Positions 1 through 9,407 of a stretch of DNA of 64,000 nucleotides are shown in pieces. Source of the DNA: Aminobacter aminovorans (GTDB taxonomy: Bacteria > Pseudomonadota > Alphaproteobacteria > Rhizobiales > Rhizobiaceae). The notes under the pieces were generated by a model. That model did no database searches. It was not told the DNA's origin and saw only the letters and a program-made list of their open reading frames with translations. Numbering within the stretch: position 1 is the stretch's first letter; each line of letters begins with the position of its first letter. The stretch is from positions 4,851,501-4,915,500 of the forward strand of contig NZ_UFSM01000001.1 in assembly GCF_900445235.1 (NCBI RefSeq). The letters run 5' to 3'. The translations under genes were made by a program, and so were the position numbers.

Positions 1-656
1 TTGTCGTAACGCTCCAGCCGGTAATATTCGCCCGCCTTGTGCTCGGCAAACTTGAACGGCCCGGTGCCGATCGGCGCATTATTGGCCGGGTTCTCGGCAA
101 TATCCTTGCCGTCATAGACATGCTTCGGCACCACCGACGTAAGCGCCGGCAGCGCGTTCTTGATCAGCTGCAGCGGCGTCGGCTTGGAGAACTTGAACAC
201 GGCGGTGTTTGCGTCCGGCGTCTCCACCGCCTCCAGGTTCTTGAACACGACGCGGCCGAGATTCTGCAGCGGCTTCCAGACATTGAGTGCCGAAAACGCC
301 ACGTCGGCCGAGCTGAACGACTGACCGTCGTGCCAGGTCACGCCCTCGCGCAGCTTGAAGGTGACGGACAGGCCGTCGGCCGAACCTTCCCAGCTCGTCG
401 CCAGCCGCGGCTCGAGCCCATCCTCGCCGTCGAACGAGGCCTCGGCCAGCGGCTCGATGACCTTGCTCGCGACGAAAAACACGCCGTTGGAGGCAACGAT
501 CGCCGGGTTCAGGTTGCGCGGCTCGGAATCCGCCGCAACGACCAGCCGGCCGCCCTTCCTTGCCTGCGCCCAGCCGATCGAGGGCAGTGCCGTCGAGGCC
601 AGCAGGAACGCCGATCCCGCCAGAACCTTGCGTCTCGAAATCTCAAAACCCGCCAT
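1..656 (-). CDS. Peptide ABC transporter substrate-binding protein (family 5), 3' end cut by the window
   Basis: Periplasmic solute-binding protein of the SBP_bac_5 (oligopeptide/dipeptide/nickel) family; only the N-terminal 218 residues or so are inside the window. The N-terminus carries a twin-arginine motif (SRRKVL, residues 7-12), a hydrophobic stretch and an Ala-rich cleavage region near residues 30-33, so Tat export is likely. The following sequence has the family's usual start (EPRNLNPA, then a segment with LREGVTWHDG and later PIGTGPFKF). It is downstream of the dpp operon on the same strand, but 342 nt and three palindromes intervene, so it probably heads its own transcription unit. 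The ligand cannot be told. Confidence 0.85.
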   Translation of the reverse strand, partial: MAGFEISRRKVLAGSAFLLASTALPSIGWAQARKGGRLVVAADSEPRNLNPAIVASNGVFFVASKVIEPLAEASFDGEDGLEPRLATSWEGSADGLSVTFKLREGVTWHDGQSFSSADVAFSALNVWKPLQNLGRVVFKNLEAVETPDANTAVFKFSKPTPLQLIKNALPALTSVVPKHVYDGKDIAENPANNAPIGTGPFKFAEHKAGEYYRLERYD

Positions 657-698
657 GTCAGCCTCCAAGCCCTCGGCACGGCGGCATCGCCGGGCCCT

Positions 699-748
699 GG
701 TGCATGACCCCGAAAATCGGAATCGATTTTCGGAAAGGATCATGCACC
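699..748. repeat. Dispersed palindrome A (50 nt)
   Basis: Nearly perfect inverted repeat. The outer arms GGTGCATGA/TCATGCACC enclose inner arms GAAAATCG/CGATTTTC around GAAT. It looks like a widely dispersed rhizobial intergenic element (recalled, not searched). It is one of three unrelated palindromes in the 342-nt gap between the truncated binding-protein gene and dppF. I see no gene in the gap. Confidence 0.75.
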
Positions 749-760
749 GATCCAAAATTC

Positions 761-800
761 ACAACGTCCTTTGCGCGTCCAAGTGGACGCGCGGCGCTGT
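761..800. repeat. Dispersed palindrome B
   Basis: Inverted repeat with a perfect core GCGCGTCCA (773-781) / TGGACGCGC (784-792) and imperfect outer arms (ACAACGTC / GGCGCTGT). It sits 12 nt after palindrome A. The wording resembles another rhizobial intergenic palindrome family (recalled, not searched). Confidence 0.65.
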
Positions 801-926
801 AGTGATGATGGCCGGGATTATGATCCGGGAAAGCCTTTTTGCGAGAGACGAAATTGGCGTTTTGGGCCGCTGGCCCAAAACATTGTGCTACGTGAGCAGC
901 CTATCGGCGCGCGAACGCTTCCGGAA

Positions 927-970
927 ATGCCTCGGCCCGGAAACCGTTTCCGATTTCCGGGCCGAGGCAT
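927..970 (-). terminator. 17-bp perfect hairpin downstream of dppF
   Basis: The arms 927-943 (ATGCCTCGGCCCGGAAA) and 954-970 are exactly complementary, with a 10-nt loop. It lies 28 nt past the dppF stop and could end the dpp transcript. No clear T-run follows on the minus strand, so it may instead be a transcript-stabilising or dispersed element. Confidence 0.6.
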
Positions 971-998
971 TGATCAGTCAGTCGAAACCAGCAGCCGC

Positions 999-1822
999 TC
1001 AGGCAGCCTTCTTCCTAGCCAGACGGGCGCGGATGCTCTCGACATCGGCGCGCGGCGTCGCTGCAAACAGCGTCTTGGTGTAGCTGTGCTTGGGGTCGGC
1101 GAAGACCTCGTCGCGGCTGCCATATTCGACCGCCTCGCCGAAATACATCACCATCACCTCGTCGGCGATGTAGCGCACGACCGAAAGGTCGTGGCTGATG
1201 AAGACGTAGGTCAGCTGGAACTCGTCCTGCAGGTCGGCGAGCAGGTTCAGCACCTGCGCCTGCACCGAAAGATCGAGCGCCGACACCGGCTCGTCCAGCA
1301 CCAGAAGCTTCGGGTTCAGCATCAGCGCGCGCGCGATTGCGATGCGCTGGCGCTGGCCGCCCGAGAACATGTGCGGATAGCGGTTGTAGTGCTTCTCTTC
1401 GAGGCCAACCTTCTTCAGCAGCGTCATCGCGCGGTCGCGGCGTTCGTCGGCCGGCGTCTTGGTGTTGATGACCAGCGGCTCGGTCAGGATGTCGCCGATC
1501 TTCTGGCGCGGATTGAGCGAGCCATAAGGATTCTGGAACACGATCTGCACCTTGCGGCGCATCTCGGGCGTCAGGTCACCCTTGGCGATGTCGACGGTCT
1601 TGCCTTCGATCAGCAACTCGCCCGACGTCGCCGGGTCGATCAGCGTCAGGATGCGGCCGAGCGTGGATTTGCCGCAGCCGCTTTCGCCGACGATCGCCAG
1701 CGTCTTGCCCTTCTCGACCTGGAAGCTCACGCCTTTGACGGCGTGAACGGTCTTGGCCTTCTTCAGAAAGCTGCCGGGCACGTGGTAGTCGCGCACGATG
1801 TTGCGCGCTTCGAGAATGACGC

Positions 1823-1826
<4 letters not shown>
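999..1826 (-). CDS. dppF: Dipeptide/oligopeptide ABC transporter ATP-binding subunit, DppF type
   Basis: One of the two cytoplasmic ATPases that power peptide import through the DppBC-like permeases encoded upstream. Visible motifs are Walker A GESGCGKST (residues 47-55), ABC signature SGGQRQR, and Walker B LLVLDEP followed by SALD. The end has the family's FADPKHSYTKTLFAATP segment. At 275 residues it is shorter than many DppF proteins (about 320), mostly through a reduced C-terminal tail. It is the last gene of a five-gene operon and overlaps dppD by 4 nt (ATGA), which implies translational coupling. The subfamily is clear; the exact peptide specificity is not. Confidence 0.92.
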
Positions 1827-2674
<848 letters not shown>

Positions 2675-2675
2675 G

Positions 2676-3584
2676 TCAGGACCTCTTCAGCTTCGGGTCG
2701 AGCGCGTCGCGCAGGCCATCGCCCATCAGGTTGATCGCCAGCACGGTGATCAGGATCGCAACACCCGGAAGCGTCACCACCCACCACTTGCTCTGGATGA
2801 ACTCGCGGGCCTCGGCCAGCATGGTGCCCCATTCCGGGGTCGGCGGCTGCGCGCCCATGCCGAGGAAGCCCAGTGCCGCGGCGTCGAGAATGGCGGAAGA
2901 AAACGACAGCGTCGCCTGGACGATCAGCGGTGCCATGCAATTCGGCAGGATGGTCTTGAACATCAGGCGGGTGTGGCCGGCACCCGCCACCTTGGCGGCG
3001 ACGACGTAGTCGCGGGTCTTTTCGCTCATCACCGCGGCGCGTGCCAGGCGCACGAAATGCGGCTGGTAGACGAGCGAGATGGCAATCATCGCGTTGACCA
3101 GGCCCGGTCCAAGGATCGCCACCAGCACGAGTGCCAACAGCAGGGACGGGAAGGCCAGGATAATGTCCATGACGCGCATGATGGCGGTATCGACCCAGCC
3201 GCGGAAGTAGCCCGCGATGACGCCGAAGACGACGCCGATGACCAGTGACAGCGCGGTCACGATGACACCGACGAACAGCGAGAACTGGGTGCCGAAGACG
3301 AGGCGAGAAAGCATATCGCGGCCAACGGCGTCAGTGCCAAGCAGGAAGTCGGCGCGGCCGCCCTCCTGCCAGACCGGCGGGACCAGAACCGCGTCGCGGT
3401 ATTGCTGGGTCGGATCATGCGGCGCGATCAGCGGCGCGAAGATCGCCAAGAGCACGAGAAAGATGAAGAACACGAGGCCGATGACGGCACCGCGGTTTTC
3501 AGAGAAATAGTACCAGAACTCGGCCAGCCGCGCCCGGCGGGATGGGTCGGTCGAGACAGCACTGGTTGCAGCAGCTTGAGACAT
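2676..3584 (-). CDS. dppC: Dipeptide/oligopeptide ABC transporter permease, DppC type
   Basis: Inner-membrane permease of about six transmembrane segments with the OppC-type N-terminal extension; the first segment is near residues 35-55. It contains the cytoplasmic coupling (EAA-like) region AAKVAGAGHTRLMFKTILPN and the family motif GFLGMGAQPPTPEWG. The 302-residue length is normal. There is a 9-nt gap to dppB. It forms the membrane channel as a heterodimer with DppB. Confidence 0.92.
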   Translation of the reverse strand: MSQAAATSAVSTDPSRRARLAEFWYYFSENRGAVIGLVFFIFLVLLAIFAPLIAPHDPTQQYRDAVLVPPVWQEGGRADFLLGTDAVGRDMLSRLVFGTQFSLFVGVIVTALSLVIGVVFGVIAGYFRGWVDTAIMRVMDIILAFPSLLLALVLVAILGPGLVNAMIAISLVYQPHFVRLARAAVMSEKTRDYVVAAKVAGAGHTRLMFKTILPNCMAPLIVQATLSFSSAILDAAALGFLGMGAQPPTPEWGTMLAEAREFIQSKWWVVTLPGVAILITVLAINLMGDGLRDALDPKLKRS

Positions 3585-3593
3585 CGTGCCCTC

Positions 3594-4598
3594 CTAGTGC
3601 CGGATACGCGGGTTGATGAGGCCGTACATCAGGTCGACCGCAAGGTTCACCAGCATGATCACGGCAGCGATCATGAGCAGGCCACCCTGGATGACGGCAT
3701 AGTCGCGCCGCGACACGGAATCGACCATCCACTTGCCGATACCCGGCCAGGAAAAGATCGTCTCGGTCAGGATAGCGCCGGCCAGCATCACGCCGACCTG
3801 CAGACCGACTGTCGTGACAACGGGGATCATGGCGTTGCGCAGCGCATGGACGCCGACGACGCGGAAGGTCGACAGGCCCTTGGCGCGCGCCGTGCGGACA
3901 TAATCCTCCGACAGCACTTCCAGCATCGCTGAGCGCGTCTGGCGGGCAATGACAGCAAGCGGGATGGTACCCAAAACGATGGTCGGAAGGATCAGGTGGC
4001 TGATAGCCGACTTGAACGCGCCAGCCTGGCCTGAAAGCAGCGAGTCGATCAGCATGAAGCCGGTGACGGGCGGGAAATAGTACATCAGAGAGATGCGGCC
4101 GGAGACAGGCGTCCAGCCGAGCATGCCCGATACCAGCATGATCAGCAGCAGGCCCCACCAGAAGATCGGCATCGAGAAGCCGACGAGTGCAGTGCCCATC
4201 ATCGCCTGATCGGCGAAGGAACCACGCTTGATCGCAGCGATGATGCCTGCCGGAACGCCGAGCACGACGGCGAAGATGATAGCGCAGAGCGACAGCTCGA
4301 CCGTCGCCGGGAACAGTTCGAAGAACTGGTCGACGACAGGCCTCTTGGTGACGATCGAGGTACCGAAATCGCCACGCACCACGCCCCAGAGATAGTCGAG
4401 GTACTGGATGACGATGGGCCGGTCGAAACCGAGTTGGGCAGAGATTTCCGCGTGGCGCTCCGGCGACATGACGCGCTCGCCGGAAAGCAGGGCGACAGGA
4501 TCGCCGGGCAACAGACGGATGAAGGAGAATGCGATGATTGAGACCCCGATGAATGTCGGGATCAGGACGGCGAGCCGTCCCAACAGGAACCGGAGCAT
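3594..4598 (-). CDS. dppB: Dipeptide/oligopeptide ABC transporter permease, DppB type
   Basis: Inner-membrane permease; the N-terminus MLRFLLGRLAVLIPTF is typical of DppB/OppB. LLPGDPV lies in the first periplasmic loop, and the coupling motif RTARAKGLSTFRVVGVHALR precedes the last transmembrane segments. The 334 residues are full length. It is separated from dppA by 110 nt that include a strong stem-loop, which may set the dppA:dppB expression ratio. Confidence 0.92.
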   Translation of the reverse strand: MLRFLLGRLAVLIPTFIGVSIIAFSFIRLLPGDPVALLSGERVMSPERHAEISAQLGFDRPIVIQYLDYLWGVVRGDFGTSIVTKRPVVDQFFELFPATVELSLCAIIFAVVLGVPAGIIAAIKRGSFADQAMMGTALVGFSMPIFWWGLLLIMLVSGMLGWTPVSGRISLMYYFPPVTGFMLIDSLLSGQAGAFKSAISHLILPTIVLGTIPLAVIARQTRSAMLEVLSEDYVRTARAKGLSTFRVVGVHALRNAMIPVVTTVGLQVGVMLAGAILTETIFSWPGIGKWMVDSVSRRDYAVIQGGLLMIAAVIMLVNLAVDLMYGLINPRIRH

Positions 4599-4653
4599 GT
4601 CGAACCTTTAAGTGAATGTTCCGAGAAAAGGTAAGGGTAGCACAAAATGTGCA

Positions 4654-4682
4654 TTGGGGCGCTTGTGATCCAAGCGCCCCAA
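4654..4682 (-). promoter_or_regulatory. Intercistronic stem-loop between dppA and dppB
   Basis: A perfect 11-bp inverted repeat, TTGGGGCGCTT (4654-4664) and AAGCGCCCCAA (4672-4682), with a 7-nt loop. It lies 27 nt beyond the dppA stop in the 110-nt dppA-dppB gap. Such hairpins commonly let the binding protein be made in excess of the membrane subunits, by attenuation or by protecting the 3' end of the upstream mRNA. No long T-run follows, so partial termination or mRNA stabilisation is more likely than full termination. Confidence 0.7.
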
Positions 4683-4708
4683 CCCAAGGTTGGCCTGTTT
4701 AGGCAACC

Positions 4709-6304
4709 TTACTCCGCGATGTCAACACCGTCGAAAGCGAAGTCGCCGAGCGGGCTCTGAACGAAGCCTTCGACACCCTTGCGCATCGGAACGATGGACA
4801 GCGAGTGGTCGATCGTTGCCCAGGGAGCATCCTTCTTGAACAAGACCTGCGCCTGCTCGTAGAGCTTGGTGCGCTCGGCAATGTCGGAGGTCTCCTTGGC
4901 CTTCGTCACCAGATCGTCGAACTCCTTGTTGCACCACTGGGCGCGGTTGTTGCCGCCGACGGCGTCGCAACCGAGCAGGGTGTCGAGGAAGTTGTCCGGA
5001 TCGCCATTGTCGCCGGTCCAGCCGAGCATGACGGCGCCGTCACGATCCTTGGCCTTCGACTTGTCGAGATACTCGGCCCACTCGTAGGAGACGATCTCGA
5101 CCGTAACGCCAACCTTGGCGAAATCGGACTGGATCAGCTCCGCCGCGCGGCGGGCGTTGAGCATGTAAGGACGCGAAACCGGCATCGCCCAGACCTTCAT
5201 CTTGAGGTCCTTGATGCCAGCGGCTTCAAGACCCTTCTTCGATGCTTCCGGATCGTACTTGTCGTCTTCGACGGCCTTGTTGTACGACCACATGGTCGGC
5301 GGGATCGGGTTGGTCGCCGGCGTTGCAGCACCCTGGAACACGGCGTCGACGATGGCCTGCTTGTTGATGGCCTGGTTGAGCGCCTTGCGGACTTCCGGCT
5401 TGTCGAACGGAGCCTGGGTGGTGTTGTAGGCGAGGTAGGCGACGTTCAGGCCAGCCTGTTCCACGACCTTCAGGTTCGAGTCAGCCTTCATCGCAGCCAC
5501 GTCGGCAGCGTTCGGGAACGGCATCAGGTGGCATTCGCCGGCCTTCAGCTTCTGATAGCGAACCGATGCGTCAGGGGTGATCGCGAAGACGAGGTCGTCG
5601 ATCTTCTGCTTGCCGCCCCAGTAATCCGGGTTGGCCTTGTAGCGGATGATGGCGTCCTGCTGGTAGGCGACGAACGCGAACGGACCGGTGCCGAGCGGCT
5701 GCTGGTTCATCTGGTTCATCTTGCCGTCAGCCTGAAGCTTGTCGGCATATTCCTTCGACACGATCGAAGCGAACGGCATCGCGATGTTGGCGAGGAACGG
5801 CGCTTCCTTGCGGGTCAGGGTGATCTTGACGGTCAGGTCGTCGACCTTCTCGACCGACTTGATCACTTCCGGGAAGCCCATGCCGGCAGCATATTCCCAC
5901 GAAGCGCCGGTCACGTACTTGTTCCAGGGATTGTCAGCCTTCAGCTGGCGCTCGAACGAGAACACGACGTCGTCGGCATTGAAGTCACGGCTCGGCGTGA
6001 AGAACTCGGTGGTCTGGTACTTGACGCCCGGACGCAGCTTGAAGGTGTACTCCAGGCCGTCGTCGGAAACCGTGTAGCTCTCGGCCAGGCCCGGCTCGGT
6101 TTCGGTGGTGCCCTTCTTGAACTCAAGCAGGCGGTTGTAAACGGTGTGTGCGGCGGCGTCGAAGGTCGTACCGGCGGTATAGAGGCCCGGATCAAAGCCT
6201 TCCGGCGAACCTTCCGAGCAGTAGACGAACGTCTTAGCGCTCGCCGCACCGCTGAGGACGGTTGCAGCCAGCAACGCGGCCGCAAAGGTCGTTTTTTTCA
6301 ACAT
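4709..6304 (-). CDS. dppA: Dipeptide ABC transporter periplasmic substrate-binding protein, DppA type
   Basis: Delivers peptides to DppBC. The Sec signal peptide MLKKTTFAAALLAATVLSGAASA is followed by mature KTFVYCSEGSPEGFDPG, the start typical of DppA. The family-5 signature region (LRPGVKYQ ... FNADDVVFSFERQ) and QPLGTGPFAFVAYQ are present. The 531-residue length matches DppA. It is first in the operon dppABCDF, with GGGAG as ribosome site shortly before ATG. The opposite strand has a long open frame that is an artefact of GC-rich codon use. DppA relatives also bind haem or delta-aminolevulinate, so dipeptide is the best but not only candidate. Confidence 0.93.
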   Translation of the reverse strand: MLKKTTFAAALLAATVLSGAASAKTFVYCSEGSPEGFDPGLYTAGTTFDAAAHTVYNRLLEFKKGTTETEPGLAESYTVSDDGLEYTFKLRPGVKYQTTEFFTPSRDFNADDVVFSFERQLKADNPWNKYVTGASWEYAAGMGFPEVIKSVEKVDDLTVKITLTRKEAPFLANIAMPFASIVSKEYADKLQADGKMNQMNQQPLGTGPFAFVAYQQDAIIRYKANPDYWGGKQKIDDLVFAITPDASVRYQKLKAGECHLMPFPNAADVAAMKADSNLKVVEQAGLNVAYLAYNTTQAPFDKPEVRKALNQAINKQAIVDAVFQGAATPATNPIPPTMWSYNKAVEDDKYDPEASKKGLEAAGIKDLKMKVWAMPVSRPYMLNARRAAELIQSDFAKVGVTVEIVSYEWAEYLDKSKAKDRDGAVMLGWTGDNGDPDNFLDTLLGCDAVGGNNRAQWCNKEFDDLVTKAKETSDIAERTKLYEQAQVLFKKDAPWATIDHSLSIVPMRKGVEGFVQSPLGDFAFDGVDIAE

Positions 6305-6758
6305 TGAACACTCCCTATGATTTTTCCCAAGCCCTACCCGTCAGGCTCGCAGGCGCGCATATAAGCACCGTTTATCTAGCTTTGGAACTCCCCGCCTACC
6401 TGCCCTTTGGTAAGCAGAATAATTTACCCACAGATGGCTTCGAAATAGTCGAAAATTTGCGATTTCCATTGGCCGGCCAGACATTTGCACTTCGCGTTAG
6501 ATTCGGCTGCGACAGGTTTTATCATCGCAGCCATAGGCAATTGCGGCGCTGTTGCTGGTTCGGCCGGCTATAACTGCGAATCCTAAAATTCGTTCTGCGA
6601 GGTGACGTTGGGTCATACTTGCCGTTAACGTCAGGTGGCAATACAAACAACTACAACATGCCCCGACGCGGCACTGTTCTTGCGGCGCTGCGACGTGGAC
6701 GAGGGCGAAAGCCGGCGACCTTCAATGCCGGACAACAAGAACAACCAGGGAGGCTGCA
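6305..6758. other. Intergenic region between divergent dppA and the acyl-CoA synthetase gene
   Basis: 454 nt with no credible gene and lower GC than its surroundings, so it probably holds both divergent promoters. For dppA a weak -10 candidate (TTATAT on the minus strand, 6359-6364) lies about 55 nt upstream of the start. An imperfect inverted repeat TGACGTT (6603-6609) / AACGTCA (6627-6633) lies 125 nt before the acyl-CoA synthetase start and could be an operator. No RNA gene was recognised. Confidence 0.4.
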
Positions 6759-9110
6759 TTGGCTAAATCGACCGGCAAGGCAAGCACGGCAAAGACCGCA
6801 ACCACGAAGGCGGCCGCCAAGCCAGCCGATACGGCCAAGCCGGAAACCAGACCGTCAGCCAAGGCCGTGGCACCGAAGCCAGCGACTGCCAAGACCAAGA
6901 CGGCGATGTCGAAAGCCGCACCCGCCAAAGCCATGGCTGCAGCGCCGGCAAAGACTTCCGCTGCGCCGAAGCCCAAGTCCCAGGCCAGCAAGCCAGCCAC
7001 CAAGCCGGCTCAGGAAACCGAAACAAAGCCTGCCGCTGCGGTGAAAACCACGCCGACCGCAGCCAAATCGACGACATCCAAATCAGCTGCCGCAAAACCC
7101 ACGGCATCCAGGCGGGTGGCCGCGAAGCCTGCGACCAAGACCGAAGCCGCTCCGACCAAGGCAAAATCTGCAGCACCGAAGCCAGCCGCTGCGGCCAAGG
7201 CTAAGCCCGCAGCCGCCAATCCGGCCGCCGTCAAGCCCGCCGCATCGAAGGTCGAGGCCTCGGCGTCCAAGCCTGCAGCCGCCGCCCCGGCCAAGATAGC
7301 AGAAGCGCCCAAGCCCGCTGCCAAGGTGAAGCCTGCAGAAAAGTCACCGGCGGCAAAGCCAGCCGCCAAGGCTGCACCCGCCTCCGCCGCGAAGCCGGCA
7401 CCGGCGACCAAGGCTGCGGCACCCGCCAAGGCAGCAGCCAGATCCGGCGACAAGCCGTGGCTGAAGAGCTACCCGGCCAACGTTCCAGCCGAGATGCCGC
7501 CGCTCGCCTACAGCTCGATCGGCGATTTGTTGACCGACGCCTGCCGCCAATATGCCGGACGCCCCGCATTCTCGTGCATGGGCAAGTCAATGAGCTATGG
7601 CGAGCTTGCGCGCATGTCGACGGCATTCGCCGCCTGGCTGCAGTCCAAGGGCCTCGCCAAGGGCGCCCGCGTCGCCATCATGATGCCCAACGTGCTGCAA
7701 TATCCGGTCGCGATGATGGCGATCCTGCGCGCCGGCTATACTGTAGTGAACGTCAACCCGCTCTACACGCCGCGCGAACTCGAGCACCAGCTCAAGGATT
7801 CGGGCGCCGAGGCCATTATCATCCTCGAAAACTTCGCCACCACGCTGCAGGCGGTCGTCGCCAAGACCCAGGTCAAGCATGTCGTCGTCGCCTCGATGGG
7901 CGAGATGCTCGGGCTCAAGGGCCTGCTGGTCAATCTCGTCGTGCGCAAGGTCAAGAAGCTGGTGCCGGCTTGGTCGTTGCCCGGCCACGTGAAGTTCATG
8001 GCAGCGCTCAAGGAAGGCGCTAGCCTCAGCTTCAAACCGGCCACAGTCGCCGCCTCCGACATCGCCTTCCTGCAATATACCGGCGGCACGACCGGCGTCT
8101 CCAAGGGCGCGATGCTGATCCACTCCAACGTGCTCGCCAACGTCGCCCAACTGGCGCTGTGGGTAGAAGACGCCTACACGGTGCGTCCGAAGCCGCCGCA
8201 CCTGACTTTCGTCTGCGCGTTGCCGCTTTATCATATCTTCGCGCTCACGGTGAACGCGCTGATGGGCATGCAGCAGGGCGCGCTCAACGTGCTGATCCCC
8301 AACCCGCGCGACATCCCCGGCTTCGTCAAGGAATTGGCCAAGTTCCAGTTCAACATCTTCCCCGGCCTCAACACGCTGTTCAACGCGCTGACCAACAATG
8401 AGGACTTCCGCAAGCTCGACTTTTCAGGCCTGATCCTGTCTCTGGGGGGCGGCATGGCGGTGCAGCGTCCGGTTGCCGAGCGCTGGAAGAAGACGACCGG
8501 CAACCACATCACCGAAGGCTACGGCCTTTCGGAAACTTCGCCGGTGGCGACCGCCAACAAGTGCTCGTCGCCTGACTTCACCGGCACCATCGGCCTGCCC
8601 CTGCCCTCGACCGACATCGCCATCCGCGACGAGAACGACACCGACATGCCGCTCGGCGAGGTCGGCGAAATCTGCATCAAGGGGCCGCAGGTCATGGCCG
8701 GCTACTGGAACCGCCCCGACGAGACCGCCAAGGTGATGACCCCGGACGGTTTCTTCAAGTCGGGAGACATGGGCTTCATGGACGAGCGCGGCTTCACCAA
8801 GATCGTCGACCGCAAGAAGGACATGATCCTGGTCTCGGGCTTCAACGTCTATCCCAACGAACTCGAGGACGTCGTCGCCCAGCACCCAGGCGTGCTCGAG
8901 GTTGCGGCCGTCGGCGTGCCGGACGAGCATTCGGGCGAAGTGCCGAAGCTGTTCGTCGTGCGCAAGGATCCCGATCTTACCGTCGAGACTCTGATCGCCT
9001 ACTGCCGCGAAAACCTGACCGGCTACAAGCGGCCGAAATACATCGAGTTCCGCACCGAACTGCCGAAGACCAATGTCGGCAAGATTCTCAGGCGCGAACT
9101 CCGCGGCTGA
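6759..9110 (+). CDS. Long-chain acyl-CoA synthetase with histone-H1-like Ala/Lys/Pro-rich N-terminal extension
   Basis: ATP-dependent activation of fatty acids to acyl-CoA through an acyl-adenylate (ANL superfamily, FadD-like). The start is TTG after an AGGGAGG ribosome site. Residues 2 to about 230 are low-complexity Ala/Lys/Pro/Thr repeats (AAKPA, KPAA) with few acidic residues, resembling bacterial histone-H1-like tails. A standard 550-residue synthetase follows from GDKPWLKSYP. Motifs are the AMP-binding P-loop YTGGTTGVSKGA (about residue 440), GYGLSETSP, SGDMGFMDERGF and DRKKDMILVSGFNVYP, ending with KTNVGKILRREL. The fusion is in frame with no alternative start at the catalytic boundary. 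The tail might bind nucleic acid, polyphosphate or a lipid/PHA surface; that is inference. Confidence 0.9.
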   Translation: MAKSTGKASTAKTATTKAAAKPADTAKPETRPSAKAVAPKPATAKTKTAMSKAAPAKAMAAAPAKTSAAPKPKSQASKPATKPAQETETKPAAAVKTTPTAAKSTTSKSAAAKPTASRRVAAKPATKTEAAPTKAKSAAPKPAAAAKAKPAAANPAAVKPAASKVEASASKPAAAAPAKIAEAPKPAAKVKPAEKSPAAKPAAKAAPASAAKPAPATKAAAPAKAAARSGDKPWLKSYPANVPAEMPPLAYSSIGDLLTDACRQYAGRPAFSCMGKSMSYGELARMSTAFAAWLQSKGLAKGARVAIMMPNVLQYPVAMMAILRAGYTVVNVNPLYTPRELEHQLKDSGAEAIIILENFATTLQAVVAKTQVKHVVVASMGEMLGLKGLLVNLVVRKVKKLVPAWSLPGHVKFMAALKEGASLSFKPATVAASDIAFLQYTGGTTGVSKGAMLIHSNVLANVAQLALWVEDAYTVRPKPPHLTFVCALPLYHIFALTVNALMGMQQGALNVLIPNPRDIPGFVKELAKFQFNIFPGLNTLFNALTNNEDFRKLDFSGLILSLGGGMAVQRPVAERWKKTTGNHITEGYGLSETSPVATANKCSSPDFTGTIGLPLPSTDIAIRDENDTDMPLGEVGEICIKGPQVMAGYWNRPDETAKVMTPDGFFKSGDMGFMDERGFTKIVDRKKDMILVSGFNVYPNELEDVVAQHPGVLEVAAVGVPDEHSGEVPKLFVVRKDPDLTVETLIAYCRENLTGYKRPKYIEFRTELPKTNVGKILRRELRG

Positions 9111-9132
9111 GGCTCCGCCACCTCCAAACGAC

Positions 9133-9170
9133 AACGGCCACAGTGCTTCCACGGTGGCCGTTTTGTTGTT
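9133..9170 (+). terminator. Rho-independent terminator after the acyl-CoA synthetase gene
   Basis: The perfect 9-bp stem AACGGCCAC (9133-9141) / GTGGCCGTT (9154-9162), with a 12-nt loop, runs into TTTTGTTGTT. It starts 22 nt past the stop codon. Confidence 0.85.
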
Positions 9171-9407
9171 AGGGACGTCACTCGACATTCTATGTCGCTG
9201 CCCGAGCCAGAGGTCGCCCACTCTCGGACTAACCTAAGTGCTGGCAGAAATTGAGTTCAACAACCCCGCTATGTGGCTGGCACCGCACTGGCAAATCACC
9301 AGCACTTGAGCGCCGGCCGCGAGGCGCGTTCGATTTCCGGCCGCTTTTCATGATGGAGCGACCTTGATGCCAGTACGATCAAGCCGGCCTGATCTGGAGA
9401 TGCCACC

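Noticed and set aside
4805..6307. A 500-codon plus-strand frame opposite dppA
   Set aside because: It is antisense to a complete, motif-rich binding-protein gene and has no family features.
9236..9307. 9-bp inverted repeat AAGTGCTGG / CCAGCACTT in the gap after the acyl-CoA synthetase terminator
   Set aside because: The arms are 55 nt apart with no other supporting structure; it could be chance.
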